DNA of 15,911 nucleotides from Prevotella sp. UBA6387 (GTDB taxonomy: Bacteria > Bacteroidota > Bacteroidia > Bacteroidales > Bacteroidaceae), in assembly GCA_002437565.1 (NCBI GenBank), contig DJQL01000148.1, positions 3,936-19,846 on the forward strand, in the 5' to 3' direction. Positions 1 through 6,719 of this stretch are shown here, in pieces (the first letter of the stretch is position 1; each line of letters starts with the position of its first letter). The notes beneath the pieces were generated by a model. It did not search any database, had not been told where the DNA came from, and saw only the letters and a list, made by a program, of their open reading frames with translations. A program made the position numbers and the translations under genes.

Positions 1-1266
1 GACTCTGCCATCATCGTGGTCGACTCAGCAAAAGGCGTGGAGGCGCAGACCAGAAAGCTCATGGAGGTGTGCCGCATGCGCAACACGCCAGTCATCATAT
101 TCATCAACAAGATGGATCGAGAGGGACGTGACCCATTCGACTTGCTCGACGAGCTTGAGCAAGAGCTCAACATACACGTGCGCCCACTCTCGTGGCCAAT
201 AGGTCAAGGCATGAAGTTCAAAGGTGTATACAACATCTACGAGCACAACCTCAACCTCTTCACCCCCGACAAGCAGCGCAAGACGCAAAAGGTGGAGGTG
301 GACGTGCAATCGGAAGACCTGGAGAAGCATGTCGGCGACGACTTCGCGCAGCACCTTCGCGACGACCTTGAACTGGTGGACGGCGTATACCCTGAGTTTA
401 ATGTTGACGACTATCGCAAGGCAGAAGTCGCACCGGTGTTCTTCGGCTCAGCGCTCAACAACTTCGGCGTGCAGGAGCTTCTCGACTGTTTTGTGCAAAT
501 AGCCCCCTACCCACAACCCACAAAGGCCGAAGAGCGAATGGTAAATCCCGACGAGCCTAAGTTCACGGGATTCATTTTCAAGATAACCGCCAACATCGAC
601 CCCAACCACCGCTCGTGCATCGCTTTCTGCAAGATTTGCTCAGGCAAGTTCCTCAGAAACCAGCCATACTATCACGTCAGACTCGACAAGACCGTGCGCT
701 TCTCCTCACCCACGCAGTTCATGGCTCAGCGCAAGAGCACCGTGGACGAGGCTTGGCCAGGCGATATCGTGGGCCTGCCCGACAATGGCATCTTCAAGAT
801 TGGCGACACGCTGACGGAGGGAGAGCACCTTCATTTCCGCGGCTTGCCTTCTTTCTCGCCAGAGCTATTCAAGTATATCGAGAATGATGACCCGATGAAG
901 TCGAAACAGTTCCAGAAGGGCGTCGAGCAACTCATGAACGAGGGCGTGGCGCAGATGTTCGTCAACCAGTTCAACAACCGCCGCATCATAGGCACGGTAG
1001 GACAGCTGCAGTTTGAGGTCATTCAGTATCGCCTTGAGCACGAATACAACGCCAAGTGCCGTTGGGAACCGGTACACCTGTACAAGGCTTGCTGGATAGA
1101 GAGCGACGACGCGCAAGAGCTCGACAACTTCAAGAAGCGCAAATACCAATACATGGCAAAGGACATTGAGGGCAGAGACGTGTTCCTCGCCGACTCAAGC
1201 TACGTGCTGAGCATGGCGGAGCAAGACTTCAAGCACATCAAGTTCCACTTCACGAGCGAGTTCTAA
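1..1266 (+). CDS. prfC: Peptide chain release factor 3 (RF3), 5'-truncated by window edge
   Basis: Translational GTPase that recycles RF1/RF2 from the ribosome after termination; cytoplasmic. The frame is open from base 1 and gives 421 residues. The family is about 525 long, so roughly the first 100 residues, with the P-loop and switch regions, lie outside the window; the GTG at 16 is internal and not the start. Visible are the strand before switch II exit (residues 4-12, IIVVDSAKG), the G4 motif NKMD at fragment residues 36-39, and the G5-like GSAL at about 149-152. These are followed by an EF-Tu domain-2-like beta barrel (about 180-290) and the RF3 C-terminal domain (about 290-400, with FNNRRIIGTVGQLQFEV). 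These domains separate RF3 from EF-G, which is much longer. The gene ends at TAA and is followed by two hairpins. Family assignment is firm. Confidence 0.96.
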   Translation, partial: DSAIIVVDSAKGVEAQTRKLMEVCRMRNTPVIIFINKMDREGRDPFDLLDELEQELNIHVRPLSWPIGQGMKFKGVYNIYEHNLNLFTPDKQRKTQKVEVDVQSEDLEKHVGDDFAQHLRDDLELVDGVYPEFNVDDYRKAEVAPVFFGSALNNFGVQELLDCFVQIAPYPQPTKAEERMVNPDEPKFTGFIFKITANIDPNHRSCIAFCKICSGKFLRNQPYYHVRLDKTVRFSSPTQFMAQRKSTVDEAWPGDIVGLPDNGIFKIGDTLTEGEHLHFRGLPSFSPELFKYIENDDPMKSKQFQKGVEQLMNEGVAQMFVNQFNNRRIIGTVGQLQFEVIQYRLEHEYNAKCRWEPVHLYKACWIESDDAQELDNFKKRKYQYMAKDIEGRDVFLADSSYVLSMAEQDFKHIKFHFTSEF

Positions 1267-1290
1267 TACCCACAAAGCTTTTGAATTTGA

Positions 1291-1317
1291 GCTTTCTGTC
1301 ATTCCGTGACAGAAAGC
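1291..1317 (+). other. 11-bp stem hairpin downstream of prfC
   Basis: An 11-bp perfect inverted repeat (GCTTTCTGTCA at 1291-1301 and its complement at 1307-1317) with a 5-nt loop, starting 25 bases after the prfC stop. No T tract follows on either strand, so on its own it is not a textbook intrinsic terminator. It may stabilise the 3' end of the prfC mRNA or act together with the stronger hairpin 8 bases downstream. Confidence 0.6.
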
Positions 1318-1324
1318 CGTTAAA

Positions 1325-1370
1325 AAAATGAGCCACACGTCAACCCTGTGGTTGCCGTGTGGCTCATTTT
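1325..1370. terminator. Bidirectional intrinsic terminator between prfC and luxS
   Basis: A 15-bp perfect stem (AAAATGAGCCACACG at 1325-1339 with its complement at 1356-1370) encloses, after one mismatch, a second 5-bp stem (CAACC 1341-1345 with GGTTG 1350-1354) closed by a CTGT tetraloop. The outer arm ends in TTTT for + strand transcripts. On the minus strand it ends in a run of seven T, from the As at 1322-1328. It lies 59 bases after the prfC stop and 43 bases beyond the luxS stop, so it can serve both convergent transcripts. Confidence 0.88.
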
Positions 1371-1412
1371 CTACAATTGGTTTTACCATTCCCTTATCGG
1401 CTGACTTGCCAA

Positions 1413-1892
1413 TCACTGTGGGTAAACCATGTTTTCAGGTTTCAAGTGCTCAAGCACCTCCGTCAGGAACTTCCTTGCTTCCCATTTTGCCATTGGCAGG
1501 TCGTGAAGCAGGTAATTGCCGCAATCGCGCGGAACGGCCCCTGGCACATCGCCCTCATAATCGGCCACAAACTTAAACGTGCGACGCATGAGGTCGGCAA
1601 TATCTTGAGGTTCCAAGTCGCCACGGAGTAATAGGTAATTACCAGTGAGACAACCCATTGGCCCCCAATATATCACTCTGTCTTTCCATTCCTCATCGTT
1701 TCTAAGGAATGTGGCCGCAAGATGCTCAATGGTGTGGAGCGCACCGGGATGAAGCACTGGCTCACGGTTTGGCTCCTTCATGCGAATGTCAAACGTGGTG
1801 ACTGTCTCACCTCCTACCTCATCCTTGCGTGATACATAAATGCCCCGAAGGAGCTTTTCATGATTGATTGTAAACGAAGGTATCTTGTTCAT
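1413..1892 (-). CDS. luxS: S-ribosylhomocysteine lyase (AI-2 synthase)
   Basis: Cytoplasmic metalloenzyme that splits S-ribosylhomocysteine into homocysteine and DPD, the precursor of autoinducer-2. It has 159 residues, the normal family length. The zinc-binding motif HTIEH is at 53-57 (ligands H53 and H57, general acid/base E56). The catalytic cysteine sits in GPMGCLTGNY (C81), and the third metal ligand is C124 in RDCGNY. Many LuxS proteins have an arginine right after the catalytic cysteine; here it is leucine. The start is an ATG, 28 bases after the stop of the upstream nucleosidase gene. The two are almost certainly one operon carrying the two successive steps of S-adenosylhomocysteine detoxification, and no separate promoter is visible in the short gap. 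Confidence 0.96.
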   Translation of the reverse strand: MNKIPSFTINHEKLLRGIYVSRKDEVGGETVTTFDIRMKEPNREPVLHPGALHTIEHLAATFLRNDEEWKDRVIYWGPMGCLTGNYLLLRGDLEPQDIADLMRRTFKFVADYEGDVPGAVPRDCGNYLLHDLPMAKWEARKFLTEVLEHLKPENMVYPQ

Positions 1893-1920
1893 TGATAATG
1901 ATTTAATCTATGCTAATAAC

Positions 1921-2616
1921 CTAATCTATCGACTCTATAAACGAGCGCGTAACCTCGAAACTGTCATCGGCCACACGATTCCAAAAGTCAAAATACTGCG
2001 AAGCCTTGGTATCCTTCAGTGGCACGTCGCTGATGACGCGAAACGATATGAATGGTGTCTTGTATATGAAACAAGCCTGGGCTATTGAGCAGCTCTCCAT
2101 GTCCACGGCAGTGGCATCTGGGAACTTGGAGATAATCTCTTGCATCTTCTGCCTCGAGTCCACGAACCAGTCGCCACTAACCGTCAGGCCTTTCACTATC
2201 TTGCTGCCTTCTGGCATCTTCACCGTCAATGCCTTTTCCACGAGATCAGCATCCGCCTTGAAACTTGGCGGCATGCCTATTACCTGCCCATAACTGGCGT
2301 TGTCGCCACAATACACGTCATGGTAGGCACATTCCGATGCCACCACCACGTCGAGGGGATTCAACGAAGTGTCTGCGCCTCCGGCGCATCCTGTGGAGAT
2401 GATGAGGTCAGGATGGTAGTTGTCGATCATCTCAACGGCACCAATGGCCGAGTTCACCTTGCCTATGCCACATTGTTGCAACACCACCTCATGATTGCCA
2501 ATCTTGCCAATGACAAAATCCTTATGGTTGTGACGTTCGGTAGTGGCATCGTCAAGCAACGAACGGAGCTGTGCCAGCTCCTTTTCCATCGCAACTATAA
2601 CTCCTAACTTTTTCAA
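1921..2616 (-). CDS. mtnN: 5'-methylthioadenosine/S-adenosylhomocysteine nucleosidase
   Basis: Hydrolyses the glycosidic bond of S-adenosylhomocysteine and methylthioadenosine, releasing adenine; S-ribosylhomocysteine then goes to LuxS, encoded just downstream. It has 231 residues, like the roughly 232-residue E. coli Pfs. It shows the N-terminal strand GVIVAMEKE with the expected catalytic base E13, the GIGKVNSA and STGCAGG nucleoside-pocket loops, AVDMES with E174, and ISDVP with D197. These match E. coli Glu12, Glu174 and Asp197. The start is called as TTG at 2616: the ATG at 2589 would remove the conserved first beta strand, an in-frame stop lies not far upstream, and an AGGAG sits 8 bases before the TTG. 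A TAnnTTTG promoter element lies just upstream, divergent from the yfhO-like gene. Confidence 0.94.
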   Translation of the reverse strand: MKKLGVIVAMEKELAQLRSLLDDATTERHNHKDFVIGKIGNHEVVLQQCGIGKVNSAIGAVEMIDNYHPDLIISTGCAGGADTSLNPLDVVVASECAYHDVYCGDNASYGQVIGMPPSFKADADLVEKALTVKMPEGSKIVKGLTVSGDWFVDSRQKMQEIISKFPDATAVDMESCSIAQACFIYKTPFISFRVISDVPLKDTKASQYFDFWNRVADDSFEVTRSFIESID

Positions 2617-2624
2617 AACAATAA

Positions 2625-2629
2625 CTCCT
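2625..2629 (-). promoter_or_regulatory. Shine-Dalgarno-like AGGAG before the TTG start of mtnN
   Basis: On the minus strand AGGAG is 8 bases upstream of TTG (2616-2614) and supports that start. The surrounding 10-mer TAGGAGTTAT (2630-2621) occurs again at 2606-2597, where it precedes the in-frame ATG at 2589 by 11 bases. Protein conservation favours the TTG; the second copy may be chance or a secondary entry site. Confidence 0.6.
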
Positions 2630-2639
2630 ATTTTTCATG

Positions 2640-2647
2640 CAAAGTTA
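2640..2647 (-). promoter_or_regulatory. Bacteroidetes -7 element for mtnN-luxS
   Basis: TAACTTTG on the minus strand matches the Bacteroidetes consensus TAnnTTTG. It would place the transcription start near 2634, giving a leader of about 17 nt before the TTG codon. No clear TTTG -33 element is seen at the expected distance. It lies only 12 bases from the divergent yfhO-side element. Confidence 0.6.
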
Positions 2648-2659
2648 TGAAAAAATCAC

Positions 2660-2667
2660 TACCTTTG
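2660..2667 (+). promoter_or_regulatory. Bacteroidetes -7 element for the yfhO-like gene
   Basis: TACCTTTG matches TAnnTTTG and is 22 bases before the ATG at 2690. The upstream region is AT-rich but has no obvious TTTG at -33. Together with the element at 2640-2647 it makes a tight divergent promoter pair. Confidence 0.6.
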
Positions 2668-2689
2668 CCACATAATTGATAGAAAACTT

Positions 2690-5197
2690 ATGAAAACATT
2701 AAAGAAATGCCTGCCCGACTTTTTGGCAGTGATTCTTTTTATCGCATTGGCGGTGGCCTATTTTGCCCCTGCCGACTTTGAGGGGCGCATCCTCTTCCAA
2801 CACGATTCGGCCGCCGGCATTGGCGCGAGTCGCGAGGCTCAGCAATATCATGAGCAAACTGGCAAGACCACGAGATGGACCAACTCGCTATTCAGTGGCA
2901 TGCCCACTTACCAAACCGCTCCTTCATACTCGAGCAACACCATCATAAACCAGGCCATCAACCTCTACCACCTGTGGTTGCCCGATTACGTGTGGTATCT
3001 CTTCGCCTATCTCTTAGGCTTTTACATTCTTCTGCGCGCCTTCGACTTCAAGCAATACCTTGCGGCATTGGGTTCGATAGTATGGGCATTCTCCAGCTAT
3101 TTCCTCATCATCATCGCCGCAGGACATTTCTGGAAGGTCATGGCGCTTGCCTATCTTCCGCCGATGATTGGCGGCATGGTTCTCGCCTATCGTGGCAAAT
3201 ACCTATGGGGCTTCGCTGTCACGGCAATATTCACTGCGTTTGAGATCAAGGCCAACCATGTGCAAATGACATACTATTATCTCTTTGTCATATTGTTCAT
3301 GGTCATCGCTTGGCTCGTCGCTGCCATTCGCCAGCATTGGCTTCGACGTTTCTGGAAGGCATCAGGGGGCGTCATGGCCGCCGCGCTCATAGGCTTGTGC
3401 ATCAACCTGCCCAACCTCTACCACACTTGGCAATACCAAAAGGAGAGCATGCGCGGAAAGAGCGAGCTCGTGAAGAAGGACTCCGCCCAGCAGACATCGA
3501 GTGGGCTTGACCGCGACTACATCACGCAGTGGAGCTATGGTATCGACGAGACGTGGACTCTGCTCGTGCCTAACGTAAAGGGCGGCGCGAGCGTGCCCAT
3601 GGCGGCCAACGAGAAAGCAATGGAGAAAGCCGATCCGCAACTCATGCAGGCTTATCAGCAGATCGGCCAGTATTGGGGCGACCAGCCTGGCACGAGCGGG
3701 CCGGTATATGTGGGCGCGTTCGTGCTCATGCTCTTCTTCCTCGGCTTGTTCATCGTGAAAGGGCCAATGAAGTGGGCATTGCTCGCAGCCACCGTGTTGT
3801 CAATTCTCCTTTCATGGGGGCACAATTTCATGGGTTTCACCAACTTCTTCATAGATTACATTCCGTTGTACGCCAAGTTCCGCACTGTGGCTTCAATACT
3901 TGTCATAGCAGAGTTCACCATTCCTCTTCTCGCCATGCTGGCGCTCAAGAAGATTATCGACGAGCCCGACACCTTGACAAACAACAAGAAATGGCTGTGG
4001 ACATCCTTTGGACTTACCGGCGGCTTGGCATTTCTCTTTTGGGTCGCACCAACACTGTTCTTCCCCAACTACATCTCCACGGCCGAGACCCAGCAGTTTG
4101 GCCAGATAGCCCAGCAAGGTCAGGAAGCGGCTCAGTTTGTCAACGCGCTCGAGGCAAACCTAACTTCGGTGCGAGAATACATCTTCTCGTCCGACGCCCT
4201 CCGATCATTCATAATCGTCGCCATTGGCACGGCCTTGCTCCTTCTGTTCTACAAGAAGAAGCTCAACGCTCGCTTCACCGTAGGTTGCATAGCCTTGCTG
4301 TGTCTCGTGGACATGTGGCAAGTGGACAAGCGCTATCTCAACGATGGCATGTTCGTGGAGAAGAGCGTACGCGACACTCCACAGCAGATGACAGAGACAG
4401 ACAAAATCATCTTGCGCGACAAGGGTCTCGACTACCGTGTTCTCAACCTCGCGTCCAACACGTTCAACGAGAACGAGACTTCATATTACCACAAGAGCAT
4501 CGGCGGATACCATGCCGCCAAGTTGCGTCGCTACCAGGAGATGATCGACGCTTACATCGCCCCTGAGATGCAACACATGATGCCAGCAATAGCCAAGGCA
4601 GGGGGTGACATGACCAAAGTCAACGGCGACTCCATCTTCCCTGTGCTCAACATGCTAAATGCCAAATACTTCATCTTGCCACTGCAAAACAACCGTACCG
4701 TACCATTGCAGAACCCCTACGTCAGCGGCAACGCGTGGTTCGTGGACAAACTTTACTATGTCGGCAATGCCAACGAGGAGATTGCACAAGTGGGCAAAAT
4801 CAATCTGAAGCGTGAGGCCGTAGCCGACAGCAAGTTTGAGAGCGTGCTCGGCAAGGCTATAATGCAAGATGGCAAGTCTATGGTGATGCTGAAGAGTTAT
4901 GAGCCAAATCACCTCACCTATGAGACAACCTCTACAAATGGTGGTGTGCTCGTGTTCTCCGAAATCTATTACCCTGGCTGGACGGCTACCGTGGATGGCA
5001 AGCCTGTGGAGCTTGGACGCGTCAACTATATCCTCCGCGCCTTGCAGGTGAAGCCTGGCAAGCATGAGGTAGTGCTCGACTTCCATCCATCTTCCATCCG
5101 CACTACGGAGACCATCGCGTACGTGGCTTACGCTCTCCTTGCGTTACTCATCGGCCTCGGTGTTTACACGGAGTGGAGAAAGAAAAAGCAGAACTAA
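2690..5197 (+). CDS. YfhO family polytopic membrane protein
   Basis: Large inner-membrane protein (835 residues) of the YfhO family, which has a GT-C-glycosyltransferase-like architecture. In characterised Gram-positive relatives it acts in glycosylation of cell-envelope polymers; the substrate here is unknown. About 14 hydrophobic segments are visible: 9-26, seven between 101 and 244, further ones around 339-377, 398-418, 436-455 and 506-541, and one near the C-terminus before the tail RKKKQN. A soluble loop at about 29-95 contains FQHDSAAG and WTNSLFSGMPTYQ, the short acidic and aromatic motifs usual after the first helix in this family. The C-terminal part (about 545-800) is soluble, contains HKSIGGYHAAKLRRYQ, and ends in a small beta domain (FSEIYYPGWTATVDG). 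The ATG follows a TAnnTTTG element. A LolA-like gene starts one base after its stop, so the two are probably co-translated. Confidence 0.9.
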   Translation: MKTLKKCLPDFLAVILFIALAVAYFAPADFEGRILFQHDSAAGIGASREAQQYHEQTGKTTRWTNSLFSGMPTYQTAPSYSSNTIINQAINLYHLWLPDYVWYLFAYLLGFYILLRAFDFKQYLAALGSIVWAFSSYFLIIIAAGHFWKVMALAYLPPMIGGMVLAYRGKYLWGFAVTAIFTAFEIKANHVQMTYYYLFVILFMVIAWLVAAIRQHWLRRFWKASGGVMAAALIGLCINLPNLYHTWQYQKESMRGKSELVKKDSAQQTSSGLDRDYITQWSYGIDETWTLLVPNVKGGASVPMAANEKAMEKADPQLMQAYQQIGQYWGDQPGTSGPVYVGAFVLMLFFLGLFIVKGPMKWALLAATVLSILLSWGHNFMGFTNFFIDYIPLYAKFRTVASILVIAEFTIPLLAMLALKKIIDEPDTLTNNKKWLWTSFGLTGGLAFLFWVAPTLFFPNYISTAETQQFGQIAQQGQEAAQFVNALEANLTSVREYIFSSDALRSFIIVAIGTALLLLFYKKKLNARFTVGCIALLCLVDMWQVDKRYLNDGMFVEKSVRDTPQQMTETDKIILRDKGLDYRVLNLASNTFNENETSYYHKSIGGYHAAKLRRYQEMIDAYIAPEMQHMMPAIAKAGGDMTKVNGDSIFPVLNMLNAKYFILPLQNNRTVPLQNPYVSGNAWFVDKLYYVGNANEEIAQVGKINLKREAVADSKFESVLGKAIMQDGKSMVMLKSYEPNHLTYETTSTNGGVLVFSEIYYPGWTATVDGKPVELGRVNYILRALQVKPGKHEVVLDFHPSSIRTTETIAYVAYALLALLIGLGVYTEWRKKKQN

Positions 5198-5198
5198 A

Positions 5199-5831
5199 AT
5201 GAAACTATCATCATTGAAATGGGCAATGGCAGCAATGCTGTTGCTCATCTTTTTACCTATAAGCACAAAGGCTGCAAGCAACGCCGCAGAGGCAAGGAGC
5301 CTATTCAACAAGGCTTGGAAGATGTACACTTCGCCAAATGGCGTGTCGCTCAGCTACTCCGTGAACATCATCGGACTTTACAAGACGGCTGGAACCATTT
5401 GGATAAAGGGAAACAAACAACACTATCAAGAAAAACGCTACATCGGGTGGTCTGATGCCACCCACTTCTACAAGGTAGACACAAAGAAGAAGACCGTGGA
5501 CTTCCACAACCCCAAGTCGCCAAATCGCGACAAGTACCTGTCAAAGTTCACCTTCTCGCCAAACGACTACAACTACTCCTTGACCAACGAGAAGGAAGGC
5601 AATGTGATTCACCTCGACGCCAAGGACGACGTGAAGAGCAGCGTCAAGCACGCAAAACTTGTGCTCGACCGCCATACCAACTACCCCACGGCCATGAAAA
5701 TAAAAGTGGCTTTCTTCTGGACTACGGTGAAGATAAGCAACTTCCGCCCAGGTATCACCAACGACAAAATCTTCGTCTACCCCAAAGCAAAATTCAAGGG
5801 CTACACCTTCAACAATCACTGGCCCGACTGA
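5199..5831 (+). CDS. Secreted LolA-like (outer-membrane lipoprotein carrier-like) protein
   Basis: Predicted periplasmic protein of 210 residues. It has a signal peptide of about 25 residues ending near STKAAS, then an alpha/beta region with the alternating strands of the LolA/LolB-like fold (SYSVNIIGLYKTAGTIWIKG, then WSDATHFYKVDTKKKTVDF). It ends with a segment typical of Bacteroidetes LolA-like proteins (KISNFRPG, FVYPKAKF, GYTFNNHW). The start is the ATG at 5199, which leaves a clean signal peptide; a longer in-frame start at 5139 would lie inside the upstream gene and add a charged N-terminal extension. It sits one base after the yfhO-like stop, which implies coupling. Its last 16 bases overlap the end of the convergent methyltransferase gene. 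A lipoprotein or lipid carrier role is inferred from the fold; the true cargo is not known. Confidence 0.8.
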   Translation: MKLSSLKWAMAAMLLLIFLPISTKAASNAAEARSLFNKAWKMYTSPNGVSLSYSVNIIGLYKTAGTIWIKGNKQHYQEKRYIGWSDATHFYKVDTKKKTVDFHNPKSPNRDKYLSKFTFSPNDYNYSLTNEKEGNVIHLDAKDDVKSSVKHAKLVLDRHTNYPTAMKIKVAFFWTTVKISNFRPGITNDKIFVYPKAKFKGYTFNNHWPD

Positions 5832-6631
5832 CTCTCGCGCTGCCTCACGGCCTCGAACAGCAGTATCGCCGCCGACACAGACACGTTGAGCGAATCGAGC
5901 CGCCCTTTCATGGGTATGCGTATGTGTGCGTCGGCAGCATTGCGCCACACGTTGGTTAATCCTGTCGACTCCGTGCCCATCACGATGGCCGTGCCGCGGC
6001 TCATGTCGGTGTCGTAGTATAGGCGCGAGTCTTGAAGCTGCGCCGTAAGTATCTGTATGCCGCGCTCCTTGAGAAAGGCTATGCACTCCTCCGAGGCGCA
6101 CGCCACCGTTGGCACGGTAAACACCGCACCGATGCTCGAGCGTATGAGGTTTGGGTTGAAGAGGTCGGTCAAGGGATCGCACACGATGACGGCATCGGCT
6201 GCCGCCGCGTCTGCCGAGCGCAGCACCGCACCGAGATTGCCAGGCTTCTCCACGCGCTCCAGCACCACCACAAGTGGGTCTTTGGGCAGACGCAGGTCGG
6301 CAAGGCCAAGCTGCTTGACGCGCATCTCCGCCACGACACCTTCCGTGCCTTCCCTATAAGCCATGCGACCATAGACCTTCGCCGACACCTCTTGCCCCAT
6401 GCCGTCTCGTGCCAAGGCGAGAATCTCCGCCGAGCCTTCATAGGCACGGAGTATCTCCGGACAATAAAACATAGTCTCCACCTCATAACCTGAGTGAAGG
6501 CAATGGAGCAGTTCACGGGCACCCTCCACCACGAAAAGCCCCTCCTGACGCCTGAATGCCGACTTCTGCTGCAACTGGATCAGCCGCTTAACCCTTGGGT
6601 TCTGCGCGCTTGTGATGATTTCTCTTTCCAT
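5816..6631 (-). CDS. TrmH/SpoU family RNA 2'-O-methyltransferase
   Basis: SAM-dependent methyltransferase of the SPOUT class, expected to methylate a ribose 2'-OH in rRNA or tRNA; cytoplasmic. It has 271 residues. The N-terminal substrate-binding domain (about 1-105) has the opening typical of this group (SAQNPRVKRLIQL, then FVVEGAREL). The catalytic domain (about 115-265) carries motif 1 (NLGAVLRSAD, N132 and R138), motif 2 (VMGTESTGL, 217-225) and motif 3 (IPMKGRLDSLNVSVSAA, 238-254), which build the trefoil knot and bind SAM. The exact target nucleotide cannot be told from sequence. The gene is convergent with, and overlaps by 16 bp, the LolA-like gene, and is divergent from the GSCFA gene. 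Confidence 0.92.
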   Translation of the reverse strand: MEREIITSAQNPRVKRLIQLQQKSAFRRQEGLFVVEGARELLHCLHSGYEVETMFYCPEILRAYEGSAEILALARDGMGQEVSAKVYGRMAYREGTEGVVAEMRVKQLGLADLRLPKDPLVVVLERVEKPGNLGAVLRSADAAAADAVIVCDPLTDLFNPNLIRSSIGAVFTVPTVACASEECIAFLKERGIQILTAQLQDSRLYYDTDMSRGTAIVMGTESTGLTNVWRNAADAHIRIPMKGRLDSLNVSVSAAILLFEAVRQRESQSGQ

Positions 6632-6637
6632 ATCTCA

Positions 6638-6645
6638 CAAAATTA
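6638..6645 (-). promoter_or_regulatory. Possible Bacteroidetes -7 element for the TrmH-family gene
   Basis: TAATTTTG on the minus strand matches TAnnTTTG, but it ends only 6 bases before the ATG. The transcript would be nearly leaderless if this is the true promoter. The region is AT-rich and could hold other starts. Confidence 0.35.
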
Positions 6646-6677
6646 GCAAATTATCTAATATTGACCAAAAAATCACT

Positions 6678-6685
6678 TAACTTTG
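6678..6685 (+). promoter_or_regulatory. Bacteroidetes -7 element for the GSCFA gene
   Basis: TAACTTTG matches TAnnTTTG exactly and predicts a start near 6691, with a leader of about 28 nt before the ATG at 6720. A TTG at 6661-6663 is closer than the usual -33 spacing, so only the -7 element is called. Confidence 0.55.
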
Positions 6686-6719
6686 TAGCAATGGAATGGA
6701 TTAATAAAACATTGACGAC

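Noticed and set aside
16..18. GTG as start of prfC
   Set aside because: The frame is open to base 1 and the upstream residues (DSAII) belong to the conserved GTPase core, so the true start lies outside the window.
2558..2638. Small upstream ORF from an ATG just before mtnN on the minus strand
   Set aside because: It overlaps mtnN in another frame, is short and has no supporting signal; mtnN catalytic residues fix the real frame.
3673..4566. 297-codon ORF inside the yfhO-like gene
   Set aside because: Rich in R, H and S with no domain; it is an alternative frame of a clear membrane-protein gene.
5139..5198. Longer start for the LolA-like protein
   Set aside because: It would overlap the yfhO-like gene by 59 bases and put a charged segment before a clean signal peptide; the ATG at 5199 fits better.
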